64,000 bases of DNA from Ulva prolifera (lineage: Eukaryota > Chlorophyta > Ulvophyceae > Ulvales > Ulvaceae). The notes below the pieces were generated by a model. The model was not told where the DNA came from, made no database searches, and was given only the letters and a program-made list of their open reading frames with translations. A program made the position numbers and the translations under genes. Below, in pieces: positions 11,446-23,833 of the stretch. The number at the start of each line of letters is the position of its first letter. Position 1 is the first letter of the stretch. The stretch is from positions 1,488,001-1,552,000 of the forward strand of contig JALAAN010000010.1 in the NCBI GenBank assembly GCA_023078555.1, in the 5' to 3' direction.

Positions 11446-12775
11446 ATGCTTCTCACAGCGATCACGCTGGGATGGTAGGGCAGGGCTCCACCGCACAGCT
11501 CCCTGCTTCCCAGCGTAGCTTATAGGATAGCTGGCTGCTTGCCTGGTCAGGCAGGCTGCGGTGATGTCCTGCTGCAGCAGTAATAACTACGAGTGCAGAG
11601 CGTGCTGCAGTGGCAGCAATATGCACGCTCTGAGCTCCGACGGAGTTGTGGACGAGAGGAAGCGTGCAGGTTTAGGTGTTGCACCGAGGCGATTGAGGAG
11701 CCTGCCTTTACATGTGGAGGGGTTATTTGTTGTGCTGGTGGATCAATGTGCTGCTCGTCTGGCATGAATGCGCAATGTTGATGCGTGTCTGGTTGAAGAA
11801 AGCATTATGAAGCGTGCATGGCATAGCTAGCGGAGGCCCCTGCTTGTTTTCGTCTTCATAGAACACGCATGGTATGTTGAATAGTGGGCTTGTGTTGGTC
11901 GCAGTGCATGTATGCTCCTGTGGACCAGATACACTGCAAGGGAGTTGCCTACCCGTAGTCGTTGATGGCCAATGCGCAAAGTATGCCAATAGACACGCCC
12001 GTTCTTTCAAAAGGATGATGGATCGCAGTGTTCTGCTGTGTGTGTTGGGTGACAGCTCAAGCACAGTTCCAGGAGCTGGAACTGTGCTGGGAGAGCCATG
12101 GGAAGGCACATGCTGGTCAGGCCTCAGCAGATCATGGTATAGATCATACGCATTTCACAAGTGCGCTCTAAAGCCGGGAACATGCCGCGCATTGCAGTTG
12201 CTACTGTGGCCACTGGCGCAGGTGGGTGTTGTGTACACGATTTTGACCGGTTGGGTGGGTGCCCTGAATCCGCTGGACGTGGCCGATGCTTCCCAGAGCT
12301 GCTGGAAAACGTTACGCCGTGTACATCTACCATCTTGCAGCCTGGACACAGCATCTGCTGTTGCTGGCCACTGCCAACCGCGTTCACCAGGAGCATGCGC
12401 ACACGAAAGTTCTGCGCTGACACGCACAGCAAAAGCAAAGACGACTACTATGCAGCCAACCTGAAACTCAGACGGTGCATCTATTTTCGGCCGCCCAATG
12501 TGGCAGCTCAGACCGGCTTGCTTCCTCTCCAACGTTCGTGGACAGCGCTCCTGTCGCCACAACTCTACGCATCGACGCGACAATACGCTGCAGGAACGGC
12601 AGGCGAATCCACCTGCGTGAGACCAAGTTTGACGGGTATGGTTTGTAGCTGCTGCATTCGAAACTGGCGTCTTCTGCGATCTGTATTTTCTGAGCTGTTG
12701 ACTTGCGGATGGGCTCCACTTAAGCTTTCGCACGGCCGACGATACGCCGTTCGCTACGCAGTTCAGCATTCAAGT
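11446..12775. other. Gene-free stretch upstream of RPN7
   Basis: No gene recognised. It contains one perfect 29-base hairpin (12060-12088) and must include the RPN7 promoter and 5' UTR. An open frame runs into the RPN7 start from 12161 but does not look like protein. Confidence 0.5.
12060..12088. repeat. Perfect 13-bp-arm hairpin
   Basis: Arms AGCACAGTTCCAG and CTGGAACTGTGCT are separated by GAG. Function unknown; no run of T follows. Confidence 0.85.
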
Positions 12776-15184
12776 ATGACAGCAGACCTTCCAAAGCTGC
12801 TTGGGGCAGGCTTAGACCATGGTGACTTTGCTTCTCAAGACTTGAAGGTGACGCTAGCCCACAAGAAGTTCATTTTGAAGCACGATCAGGCCGATGCGGA
12901 GACCAAGAAGCAGGCTTTGGCCGACGTAGAAAAGATCCTACGTGACAACGACATGTCTAGCGTTTACGAGTTCTTCTGCACCAGCCTGGGGTGGCAGGTT
13001 GACCAAGCTGCACTCGACACGATGAAGACGCAAAACACAGAGCACATCGCCAAACTTGACGAAAAGATCACCGAGAGTGAAAAAAACATGGGGGATGAGG
13101 AAGTCCGAGATGCGATGCTTGAGAAGGCCGACTACTTGGCCAATATCGGGGACAAGGAAAAGGCTTGGGAGGCATATGATGAAGTTGAAAAGAAGACGCC
13201 CAGTGCCAATCAGAAGCTAACCATTTTATTTTGTAAATTGCGACTTGAGATCTTGTATGGCAATTGGAGTGCTGTCAAGGATCTTGTCACAACTGGCAAA
13301 GAGCTGTGTGGTAAAGGGGGTGACTGGGAGAAGAAGAACAGGCTGATGGTGCGCTCAATATATGCTGTGCTTTGCAAACATAGGGAATCCGTTCCTCGAT
13401 CGCAGTGCATCGTGACCTGCCTGGTCGGTGCCTTCTGGTGCATTGTTTTTGGCGCTCTTGTGGCTCACAAGAATTTACTTGCAGGTGTACGAAGCCGTGT
13501 CGTGTATGGCACAACGGCAACTCAAAGAAGCAGCCGAGCTTCTACTCGACTCTGTTGCCACGTTCACTACATATGAGCTCTTCTCCTATGAGCAATGTGT
13601 CTTCTACGCAGTTTCACTTGCTATTGTGACCTTGCCAAGACAAGAGCTGCGGAAGAAGGTGCTGCTGCCCATTCGACACCTGCCATCTGCACGTAGCCCC
13701 ACACAAGTATGCCTCGCGAAACGTGCATCCCAAAGGTGTCTCCACATCTCGCATGTCTTCCCTTTCCGTTCATGTGTGGGCACCTGCGCAGCTCCAATCG
13801 GCGAAAGGCTGCTTCGGTACTGCCACACAGACTGCACACCAAAGAACACTCAAGCAAGAAGAGAGTTCTCGCCGTCTGCGGTCCACTTGCAGCAGCGGAA
13901 GCGTCAGCTGTGCCACTGCAGCGCTGTCAGATGATCGAAACCGCCGCAATTGGCGCTGACACAGCCGCCGCACAGGCCTCTCTCTGCGCCGTCCGCTGCG
14001 CTGCCCTCACCAACACCATCATGCCACCTGTCACCCTCCACTCGCTCCGCGGCCGCACACACCCCCACGCGCCGCATCCCCCCACCGCCGCTTCCCGCGC
14101 CCCCGTCCGCAACCCCCCTCTGTGCGTGCGTAGGTGATCGAGGCGTCGGAGGTGCGTGCCGTCATCGACAAGCTGCCGGCGGCGAAGGCCTTCCTGCACG
14201 CGCTGTACGACTCGCAGTATGCTGCGTTCTTCCCGGCCTTCCTCGACGTCGTCGGCGCCCTCGAGGCCGACCTGCACCTCTCCGAGCACGTAAAGTTCTA
14301 CATGTACGAGGCGCGCGTCGTCGCGTACGTCCAATACCTCACCTCCTACAAGAGCGTCACCATCCCCGCCATGGCGCAGGCATTCGGTGTATCCGAGGCC
14401 TTCATCGACAATGAGGTGCGCCCACCCCGCTTGGGCAACAGAGCCCTCTCCCTTCGGGGCACCTGGCGATGCGTGGGTGCCAGATTAGCGGTGGTGCGCT
14501 CGGGATGGGTGCCGTAGAGTGCGCCACAAGTGCACCGGCGGCGATGCCGTGAACTGGGTTCCTGGTGGCTGCTGTGCTGCGGAGATGCAGTTCTTCTGTG
14601 TGCGGGGCTGCGATTCGCTCGCAGGCATACCATGTCCGGCCTCCATGGTGCCTCTCGTGAGACCGGCGGGCTCATCTGGTCCATGTGGCTGTTTGGTGTG
14701 AGGGCGTAGTGGTTCGCTGCATGGGGCAGCCAGGAGCGGCTGCTTCCGCCTGTGAGGCCCGCTATCGTGCCTGTTCCCTGCTTTCACGTGTTTCTTGGGT
14801 CTGTGAGAGCGGGAGCCACTGCCGACGCGTGGAGCAGCCCAGCGGGCACTGCACGCTTCACAGCCTCGGCAGCACGGTCGGTGCTGTGCACGGTGCACAC
14901 ACAACCCTGGCTGCATGATGAGACTGGCAAGGCGGTCCAGAGCCTGAGCCTGGGCTGCGCAGGGTACATGACGGGACTGCGGTGCGTGTGACAGTGCGCG
15001 GCGCCTGCAGGTGTCGAACCTCATCGTGGCGGGCCGTCTCAACGCAAAGGTGGACAAGGTCGCCAACATCATCGAGACGTCTGTGCTTGATCCGAAGCAC
15101 TCCAGCTACCAGGCGCTCATGAAGCAAGGCGACCTGTTGCTGAACCGCATCCAGAAGCTTTCCAAGATTGTCGATGTTGAGTAG
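12776..15184 (+). CDS. RPN7: 26S proteasome regulatory subunit RPN7 (PSMD6)
   Basis: Four exons, 12776-13348, 13485-13658, 14134-14415 and 15011-15184, all phase 0, give 400 aa (family about 390). The protein is a non-ATPase lid subunit of the 19S particle that recognises and processes ubiquitylated substrates. The N-terminal half carries the helical TPR-like Rpn7 domain (KADYLANIGDKEKAWEAYDE, then KLTILFCKLRLEILYGNW). The PCI domain follows, with VYEAVSCMAQRQLKEAAELL, TYELFSYEQC, and the winged-helix piece ending in GRLNAKVDKVANIIE. The C-terminal helix reads KQGDLLLNRIQKLSKIVDVE, matching the conserved KxGDxLLNRxQKLS end of RPN7. The start is the first ATG in frame at the point where RPN7 similarity begins. 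Nothing looks broken. Confidence 0.95.
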
Positions 15185-18100
15185 ACCCAGCCGATGCGGC
15201 ACCGGCGCGGCACCCGCTTTGCCGGCGGTGTGCGTGCTGGCACTGTGAGCCTGCCGAGAAGGTGCAGGAGCACAGGCTTGCATGGGGTGATGTACTGGGT
15301 GAAGCTGCTGCACTTGCGCCCAATGCCATGACCAGGTGGTTGCTAGTTGGGGATAGCTTCTGTACGCCTGGAAGATTGTTACAAGCTCACATGTTCTCAC
15401 CCAAGGACCATAAGTGCTCCGTGCCTGTGTAAGAATCTGATTCTATGGCTGCATTTACATGCACCACTCGAGTCTTGCGCCTAGAATGTGCAAGAAGCCT
15501 GTGCCCATCGCTGCTGCGTGTGGAGACTTGGTCTGTGCCACACGTGCTCTTCAATCTGCCTATATGCGAGCCCACCTGGGGTCTTGGTGAGTGTGACGTC
15601 TAAAGAGCAAGCAACGGCTGCAGCTGATTATCCGTGTCCATGCGTAGCTGTACACAAGAACCATGCGACTGGGCCTGTGTCTGGTAGAACACTACAACTC
15701 ATCATCTCTCGATCACAGCAGCAATAGCTCTTGTGCACTCTTGACCAGCGAGGCCAGGCTCATCGTCGAAGAGCCACTCCACAGGGCTTAACTACCCTGT
15801 ACACACTGTGCTTCTTTCGCACTGGGTAGTTGGTTTACCCTTGAATCCATGGAATTTGCTCCATCCTCGAGCCGCAGCCAAGGGCCCGATGCCGCAGCTG
15901 TCCACACAGCCACAGCCTCCCATCTGGCAGTGACCTCGGTCTCTGAATCTGTGTGATGTGCGCGGACAGTGCAAGTCTGTGTGCCTGAAGTTGTATGTAC
16001 ACCCGAATTGAATAGCCATGGTGCAGGCATGGTGGCCAGCGCTCAGTCCAGCCGCTGCGTGTGGCACAGCGTGCATTGCTCCGCCTGTTCTGAATCAGCT
16101 CTGTGCCCGTGTCATTGGACTGCGGCAGTGCAAGCAGCACGAAGCATTGCAGCCTCTCCTTAGGCGCCAAGCCCGTGCATTCCTGCTGGTCACTGATTGC
16201 AGGGGCAGAGGCTCTGCTAACAGTGGCTCAAGGGTCCCGCGTGGCACAGGCTGCCTTGGGTCAGTGTTTGCTGAGAAGCCGAGATGACGTCAGTTGGACA
16301 GCTCCACCTTCCTCACTTCGGAAAGCGCTGTATACTGCTGCATTGCCAGTTGGGAGGACAGCAGTGCAGGAGCTCTGGGTGGGCCTGTGCGGGACTGCAG
16401 CCTGAGAAAATAGCAAAGGGAGCCTGTAGAATATCCTTGCTTGTAGTCAATCCCATCATCTACCTGTTTCTGCCTTGAACTGTGTGACCACAAGGTGTCC
16501 TGAGAGGTCAACGATCAACGTCTGCCGTGACTGGGCTGTACTGAGCATTGTAGATCCGAGCATAGTCCCGAGACAGCGTTCGCAGCCATGAATCCAGTGA
16601 GGTCTGACTGTTGGTGGCTCTTTTGACATGCTGCCCAACTGTGTGCTTGCCTGCTGTGGTGCTTCTGTCATGCAATGGCCTGTCTCTAGCCAGACCACGC
16701 CAGGCCATACGTAGATGAAGGAGTTCCTAAAGTATATATGCAAGGAGCACCTTCCCGTGTATGATGCAGAATTTATCTCTCTGCCATGCCGTTGCCCTTG
16801 CACCTCTCTGCCCGAGGCTCCGGCACAGCCATGCACTTCACCGTCGAGATGACACTTGACGGCACAGCTGCGCGGTTGCCTGCAGTCTCTGTTGACAGCT
16901 GTCTCTGTCAAAGTCCGACCGACTTTGATCTGGTACCTGGCACAGTAGCGCCTGGCATGATCTGTGCACAATGCGTCCACGCTCCCGAGCTGCTGCCTGC
17001 CTCCGAGTCGTAGTGGTGTAGCGGGTTCCTCACTGCTGCTGCACCCAGCACAATGCGACCCGTCGTGGACCACTGTGGCAGCGCAGGAGGCTTCGACTGA
17101 ATGGACAGTATGAATCATCGACATTACAAAGGCACACGGCGACGGTCGTGCATGGCTCGGTCGCCATCGAAGCTATGCGCGCTAAAGAATATCGCTAAGA
17201 CAACGTAAGATAGATCGCGGGGGAGCGATCCGTGTCGTGGGCAAGAGGTTGTCAGGCGTGGGCCTCGCCGTGTGCCCGCCGAGCAGCTCGAAACTCAGGT
17301 GGCAAGTCCAACTCCATGGCACGAGATGGCCGCCACCTGACTGCCTCCAGCGAATTGAATGGTGTATGGTGGAGCCGGTACTCAACAGGTACGCATTCAG
17401 GATGTGCCAATGCGAACATCGTGATGTCGCGAACAGATGCATCTGCGCCATGACAGTATCCGCTTGACTGAACACGTCTGATCCTGGCTTGCGGGGTTTT
17501 GAAGGGAACGCCAGGCATCATTTGCGAGGCAGGGCTACAAATACAAACGGTGACAGCTGGCGAAGCATCCCGGTCTGCTGCACTCTGCCACTTTGGCGCC
17601 TTCAATCTGTCTCGGAACACTGTACACGTGCAGGCCTCCCCTGGCCTCCCGCCACCACATTCACTCTTGTGCTGCAGCATCGCCACCTTCTTTCACTCTT
17701 GAAAGCGCCAGGTGTGTGACAGACTGTCGATCCAAATTGTAGAATATCACATTGAAGCATGTATCTAACACGTGGACTGAGGCTTAGCATCGCTTTGCTT
17801 CTTGTAGCGTATACATGCTCGCGATGTCTAGGCTGCTTTCATGAAATGCTGCTGTATAGCCGTGCGCAGTGCACCGCAACCGTCCCCAATCGCCTATCAA
17901 ATTAACATAAAGTAAGCTTCCTGCAGCAGGTGTGCTATTGTAGTGTGATATCGTGCGGCACCGCCCGAAGTACCAGCGGTATGAGCAGCCAAACGCAATC
18001 CTATAGCTATGGGATCATAAAGGCCGCAGTGCCTTGCGCAGCGCTTGCCGCCCTGCCCTCCACTGCTCGTCATGTCCCATCGCATATCCCGGGATTCGAA

Positions 18101-18575
18101 ATGTCTGTGTGTTCCGTGTCGAAATCGCGCGAGGCTGGGCTGCCCGTGCGAGCTGGACCTGATGCTGCATTACACACCGCCCGTATACGCGCTGCCATGT
18201 TATAAGCGCTGCCATGTCACCACGTGGCCATCGCGTTGTGCACAGCTGCCCCAGCGCAACCCCGGCATCGCTGTGCCGAGTCCCAGCTCCATCTGGCCGG
18301 AGAAACCCCAGACCATGTGGCACATGCGCCCCTGAATATCTCATGTGGAACAGCCCATGAGCCCACATGGTGCACCTTCCTGCCAACGCCGCTTCCAGCC
18401 ACTGCACTGACCTGCAATGCAACATGTGCAATGCAGCAGGCCCTCACGTCAAGCCTTGCACCCAACTGCCACATTGCCACGATCCCCCAGGATGCAGCTA
18501 TGTAATCATGCATGCATGCAAATAGCCCATGTGCATTCATGCATGCAGGGCACCCCCAGCACAAGCCACGTCCGT
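15185..18575. other. Gene-free stretch, 3.4 kb
   Basis: I see no protein-like frame, RNA gene or mobile element. Open frames on both strands have no family features. Short ATGC runs occur near the right end (18507-18545). It separates RPN7 from the Kunitz cluster. Confidence 0.5.
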
Positions 18576-20299
18576 ATGATGACAGCCAGCACAGCAGCGG
18601 TGGCGGGCGTCACGCTGCTAGCGGCGGCGCTTCCGGCCACACTCGCCGACGGCCGCCTCAGCTTCGGCACCGCCGTGCCGGTGCCGCGGCCGGGAGGCAA
18701 GCAGTGCAGCCTGGCCCCCGACACCGGCCCCTGCGACGGCGACTTCCGGCGCTACTTCTTCGACGCCATCATCGGCTGCCAGCCCTTCCAGTACGGCGGC
18801 TGCGAGGGCAATGCCAACAACTTTGAGACGGTGGAGGAGTGCGAGCGCGTCTGCGGCGGCGCTGACCTCCCGGTTCGCCCCGCACCTCCACCTCGCGCAC
18901 ACCGAGTGGCTGATGCATGCATGTGGCTGCATGCATATGCGCGCGATTCCACACGCGCATGCGTGCGGCATCTGCGCGCCCAGCTCTCCGAGTGTCTCCG
19001 TGTGTAGCGGCAGGTGTGAGAGGGGGCCTGCGTGCAGGTGTGCGAGCAGCCGATCATCCCCGGCCCCTGCAAGGGGTCCTTCCCACGGTGGGGCTACAAC
19101 GACGAGACCGGCGAGTGTGAGAAGTTCATCTACGGCGGCTGCGGCGGCAGCAAGAACAACTTCATGACCGAGGCGGAGTGTGACAAGACGTGCGACGACG
19201 AGCCGGTGTCGGTGCGCCTCCGGCCACGCCTCCACCGTCGACATATCCATGGGGCTGCCATCTCCACCCAGGCTGCCGCATCCACAGCGCGGGCGGACGT
19301 TCAACAAGCGTATGCTTATGAACACGCACAGCGGGTCAAGGCTGCTGCTCTCCAAGGCGGGTCGTGCGCAGCATGCAGAGCACACACAGCATGAGTGTGC
19401 AGTAGACAGACACTTGCAAATGGGCAAGCGCGATGCCGGTGACCATCAGTATTCTGTCCGGATTTTCATGCATGTGGCACAAGGCTACAAGCGTGTGCTG
19501 GGGCGGTATAGGCAAGCACCGTCTGCGTGACGCTGTGCGCGCTTACGCCGCGCCGCAGCACCGCACACAGTCCGGGCAACAGCCTCCTTGCCCACTGCCA
19601 TGCATGTGCATGCAGGTGTGCGACCTGCCGATCGTGCCGGGGCCCTGCAGAGGCTCCTTCCCGCGCTGGGGCTACAACGCCAAGACGGACGAGTGCGAGA
19701 AGTTCATCTACGGCGGCTGCGGCGGCAACAAGAACCGCTTCGAGACGGAGGCCGAGTGCGAGGCGGCGTGCGACGACGAGCCCGTCGACGTCTGCGAGCT
19801 CGACATCGTGCCCGGCCCCTGCAAGGCGTTCGTCCCCTCCTGGGCCTTCAACGGCGGCGAGTGTGTCGAGTTCGTCTATGGCGGCTGCGGCGGCAACGGC
19901 AACCGGTTCGCGACGCAGGCCGAGTGCGAGGCCGCGTGCGAGGGGGGCGATGTGTGCAGCCTGCCGCTGGACGTCGGGCCGTGCGAGGCGCTGGTTCCGG
20001 TGTGGGGCTTCGAGGGCGGGGAGTGCGTGGAGTGGACGTACGGCGGCTGCCAGGGCAACGGCAACCGCTTCAACTCGCAGGCCGAGTGCGAGGACGCGTG
20101 CGGCGGCGGCGGAGGCGTGGACATCTGCACCCTGCCGATCTTCCCGCCGGAGCAGGAGGTGTTCTGCCGCGCGGCCATCCCGCGGTGGACGTACGACGGC
20201 AAGAAGGGCTGCGTCGAGTTTGTGTACAGTGGCTGCGGCGGCACAGCCAACATCTTCGAGTTGGAGAAGGAGTGCCTCGCAGCGTGCGGCAAGGAGTAG
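18576..20299 (+). CDS. Secreted six-domain Kunitz/BPTI serine-protease inhibitor (cluster gene 1)
   Basis: Exons 18576-18872, 19038-19205 and 19616-20299 join in phase 0 to 382 aa. The start [20 protein letters not shown] is a signal peptide. Six Kunitz domains follow, each with the six-Cys pattern and the YGGC / N-F / ECE..C core (for example [20 protein letters not shown]). Exons 1 and 2 carry one domain each; exon 3 carries four. The predicted P1 residues (after the second Cys) are Asp, Lys, Arg, Lys, Glu, Arg, so four domains look trypsin-directed and two acidic ones probably do not block trypsin. The last domain has a longer loop before its second Cys ([20 protein letters not shown]). 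There is no membrane anchor. Kunitz domains inhibit serine proteases by canonical loop insertion; the target here is unknown. The long frames on the opposite strand are shadows. Confidence 0.92.
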
Positions 20300-21159
20300 G
20301 TGAACGGCGTACATCATGCATGGCACAGCCGGTGTGGTGTGGGCCTACACTGTGGACCTACACTGTGGACCTACAAGGCCAGCATGTCCACGGCATAGGC
20401 CAGTGTAGGCAAACGGCCACGCGGCGTGTGCGGAGAGTGATGAGAGCGCGCCGCTGGGGCCTGCATGTGCGCAGGGCTCGCGGCGGGTGGGTGTTGCTGA
20501 TGCACTACCCAGGCCGACGCAGTGGGAGCGGTCGTAGGGATGTATGGTACTGGGGCTGCATGCTAGGGCTCGTTATGCCCACAAGCGCTGCGGATGCGCG
20601 CCGCTCACCGCAGTCCGCGGGGGCGCGCTCGGTATCTAGCCGTGGCCAAGACGGCGCAGCCCTGTGATGTGTGCAGCGCGGCCTCGTGTTCTCGAAGTGT
20701 GTAGCCTAGCTCTGTAAAGATACACCACCACTGCGGCAGCTCAGAGAGGGCCTGAGAGATAACACCCAGAGCTTGCAATGCGTGCTGGCGCACAGCACAG
20801 CACAGCACAGCGGAGCATAGCGGAGCATAGCACATCGGAGTGTGGCCGCCGGAGCTGCTGCGAGCCAACACCTTCGCACGCCACCGCACCGCTTCCGTGT
20901 GCTCATGGCCATGGCATGGTGGAGAGGGCAAGCAGGGGGCGCCCCTGGCTGCCCAACACCATCGCGGTGACCCTGCTGTGAGCAAAACGAGTTCCGTGCC
21001 GAGGGTATGTCGCACTTGGGGGCGTGGGCAGCGGGCCTGCAGGGGCCCTCCGCCTAGATCTCTGAACGCCTCCACGTCTGCATGCCCGAATAGGGTCACC
21101 GGTCGTGGCCGCCGGCAGCGACCCCTGCGCATGCCGAGCGGCTCCCTGGCTGCGTAAAA
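20300..21159. other. Gene-free stretch downstream of Kunitz gene 1
   Basis: Contains a short tandem of a 13-base unit (CTACACTGTGGAC, about 20343-20375) and a CAGCA/GAGCATAGC simple repeat (about 20793-20833). No gene seen. Confidence 0.6.
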
Positions 21160-21605
21160 CAGCCGTACAACAACCAAGCACAACAACACAAAATTCTCCA
21201 CAAACAGAGCTCTCAACCCAAAAAAATCATCCACAGGCACGTCAAAGCCATGGGTGAAATGTTCGCCGCACGTCCGGGCGATGGCCGTCACGTCCGCGCA
21301 TACATTTATGCATTGCCCTTCTGCAACACACACGAAATCAACATGTACGCATTCATCACAAACACCGACTCTGAGACCCGGCTTGATGCCGCGGCAATCT
21401 CACCCAGCTCCCGGACGTACTCCTCCGCCCGCCGCGCGAGCTTCCCGTAATTTTAAGACTCAATGGCAAACGGAACAAACTCACACTGCGGCGTAACAGC
21501 ACACTTCTCCCAATCACTCCGCTTGAGCTTCTCCGGAGGATCCGCAACCGTCGCCGCCGAGGCATCCTCCCTGTGCGACCCCCTACGCAAAGCCTCCGTG
21601 CGTAT
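21160..21605 (-). mobile_element. Degraded 3' fragment of a non-LTR (LINE) retrotransposon
   Basis: On the - strand the DNA matches, at sequence and protein level, the end of the LINE at 62.5-64 kb: GSHREDASAA, EKLKRSDWEK, EFVPFAIES, then in a shifted frame CGEHFTHGFDVPVDDF. The two copies are clearly related but diverged, and the frame here is interrupted at least once (a TAA near 21452), so this is an old 5'-truncated copy. It lies just upstream of the broken Kunitz copy. The flank beyond about 21605 resumes DNA that is also found upstream of Kunitz gene 3 (25.43 kb). Confidence 0.75.
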
Positions 21606-22005
21606 AGTTGTGCATATAGCTGGATCACTCGCGCGCGAACGACAGGTGCAGAACGGCTGAGCGCGTGCTTCGGCAATGAGCTCGTCGAAGTACAGTTCGA
21701 AGGACACCACTATGGAAGGGTTTGTGTGAAGGTCTACTCTAGACACTGCGGGAAAGCCTTGCGGGAACCTGTTACGAAAGCACACATTCACCCCTGATGA
21801 GCCTCCGGCGGAAGGCCTGCATTCCACTGACTTTAGGGCTACAGAAGTCTTTGACGACATCTGCCCGTGCGCAGCGTGAACCGCTCGCTGTTGACGTGAT
21901 AGATCTGTCGACAGTCAACGCCAGCGACAGCAGCACGAGCTGCACGCAGCAGCCGCCCAGCCACAAGCAGCAGTCATCTTCAGGAACCCCCCCCCTGTGG
22001 CCAAT
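21606..22005. other. Duplicated upstream flank of the broken Kunitz copy
   Basis: This DNA is shared with the 5' flanks of Kunitz gene 3 (about 25.43-26.21 kb) and partly of copy 4 (about 30.25-30.35 kb), including GATAGATCTGTCGACAGTCA just upstream of the first exon. It is presumably the promoter/5' UTR carried along by the tandem duplication. Confidence 0.6.
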
Positions 22006-23833
22006 ATGATGCTGCTAGCGACCGTGCTGGCTCTGGGAGCCTTGGCTCCGCTGGCAGCTGGCGACACGGCCACTGCCTCGGCCTCTGCTACCAACGCCAC
22101 CTCGAAGGGCTCCATGAATGAGACAGGCTCAGCCAGGGCAACGGAATCTGCATCCGCCGTCATTTTGATGGGCTCCATGCCAACCGATGCGCGCCTCGCT
22201 TCAGCTATGCACTCGCATCATGCATAGCGTGCCTATGCACTCGCATCATATACCAATTGGCTTAAGCAGCTGCAGGGGGGTCTACACTCGGGCCATGCAC
22301 ACGTCCGCCAGGAACGCGAGCCACTCAGACATCGCCCAGGGCCCTGGGCGGTGTCTATAGACTCACAGCAACATACTGAATGCACACAGGCGGTCGTCTC
22401 AAGTCACTGGGCGAAAGCCGCTCTCTTGTCATAGAAAGCATGCATGCCTCGGCAGAATGACCCGTTTCGCCCAGGGAGCGCCTATAGCGCCTAGCTGGTG
22501 CGACTAGTGCGTCTCCAGCGCATGCCCAGTGAGCCGAGGACACCCTTATCATGTATACATGCAGTGTTGGGACTTCCACTTTGACATTATCGATTGCTCT
22601 GGCAGGCGCCTGAGCCATTGTGACTTGTGGGGTCATGTATTGTCACCCGTAGGCAGGATTGCAAAAGAGTAAACGGGAGAAAACAAACACTGAAACCGAA
22701 TCTCATCCGAGATTGTCAACTGTAGACTGTCACCTGTAGGCTGTTGGCTGCCGTGTGGCGGTGGCGGGGTGTGTAGGTGGCATTAGATATCTAATGGATA
22801 TCCAGAGACAATCGCTCATAGCAATTGCCATGCCTCACCTGTCGTTCACAAACGGCCTCCCTCGACTGCGAGATTGACGGCCAAGTGCACTACGGACGTG
22901 ACCCCTGCGCTGGCATGCATGCGTGCTCGGCACCGATCGAGGTGGGCCGCTGCCGCGCAGCCGTGCCGCGGTGGGCGTTCAGCGCGGAGGATGGCCGCTG
23001 CAACCGCTTCACCTACCGCAGCTGCGGCGGCAACAACAACACCTTTGATACCCAGGCGGAGTGTGAAGCGGCGCCGTGAGGTGGCGCCGCCGCCGCCCGC
23101 TGACGTATGTGAGAAGCTATAGCTACGTGCATGTACATTTGACATCCTGTCCGGCCCCTGCAAGGCGCTGTTTCCTTCGTGGGGCTTTGACGGGGACCAT
23201 TGTGTTGAGTTCCTGAACGGTGGCTGTGATGGAAACAGCAATCGGTTTGAGATGGAGGAAGAGTGCGAGGCGGCGTGCGAGGTCGAGCCTGCTCCGGCAC
23301 CGGCCCCGGCCCCGGCCCCCACCCAATCCCCGACATCTGTGAGCGCGACATTGCAACGCGCGGCAGGGGCCGGTCACAATTGTGACCGGCCCCTGCCGCG
23401 CGTTCATCCCCTCCTGGGGCTTTCGTTGGCAAGCAGTGCGTCGAGTTCGTCTACGGCGGCTGCGGCGGCAACGGCTGCGGCGAAGCGGTTCGAGACGCGG
23501 GAGGAGTGCGAGGCGGCATGCGCTGAGGCCATCTGCGCTCTGCCGACGTTCCCCCCGGACCTGAGCAGCCTCGTCTGCGGTGCCGTTGTCAGCGCATGGA
23601 CATTCCGTGGGAAGTGCAGGACGGTCACAGCCTTCAGCAGGGCCTGCAGCAGAATGGTTGACCTCTTGCCCTCAGAGGAGAAGTGCCTCACGCTGTGCAG
23701 GACGGCAGCCGAGCTGGCAGCTGAGCCGGCGGCCGAGCCGTTTCAGCACGTGGCCACCAACACCACCGCAACTGTGAAGGCCCCGGCACCGGCGGAGCCG
23801 CCGACACGGGCGCGCCGGGCCCGCAAAGGCTGA
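22006..23833 (+). pseudogene. Broken Kunitz inhibitor gene (cluster copy 2)
   Basis: The first exon (from the ATG at 22006) still encodes a signal peptide (MMLLATVLALGALAPLAAGD) and a Ser/Thr-rich, N-glycosylation-prone segment. The donor used by gene 3 (CATCAG|GTACC) is lost and the frame ends in TAG at 22225. The first Kunitz exon (about 22922-23079; [20 protein letters not shown]) has lost its acceptor AG (GCATGCAG became GCATGCATG) and stops after ECEAAP instead of ECEAAC. A second domain ([18 protein letters not shown]) is readable from about 23130. The next domain is scrambled by a 50-bp palindrome (23355-23404), and the final domain ([20 protein letters not shown]) with its Ser/Thr tail survives to the TGA at 23833. 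It is a pseudogene of the same design as gene 3. Confidence 0.8.
23355..23404. repeat. Perfect 50-bp palindrome
   Basis: Twenty-five bases starting AACGCGCGGCAGGGGCCGGT are followed immediately by their exact reverse complement; the centre is CAATTG. The right half is normal Kunitz coding sequence and the left half is an inverted copy of it, so the palindrome arose by local inverted duplication inside the pseudogene. Confidence 0.95.

Noticed and set aside
9336-11465. 709-codon Ser/Thr/Ala frame on the - strand over the minisatellite
   Set aside because: Not excluded as a gene, but several frames are equally open because the unit is 84 bp; I kept one + frame at low confidence only.
16456-17124. 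222-codon - strand frame between RPN7 and the Kunitz cluster
   Set aside because: No signal, domain or compositional sign of coding; other frames nearby are similar by chance.
19466-20326. Long open frame antisense to Kunitz gene 1 (and similar ones antisense to gene 3)
   Set aside because: Shadow of GC-rich coding DNA; the + strand carries perfect six-Cys Kunitz domains.
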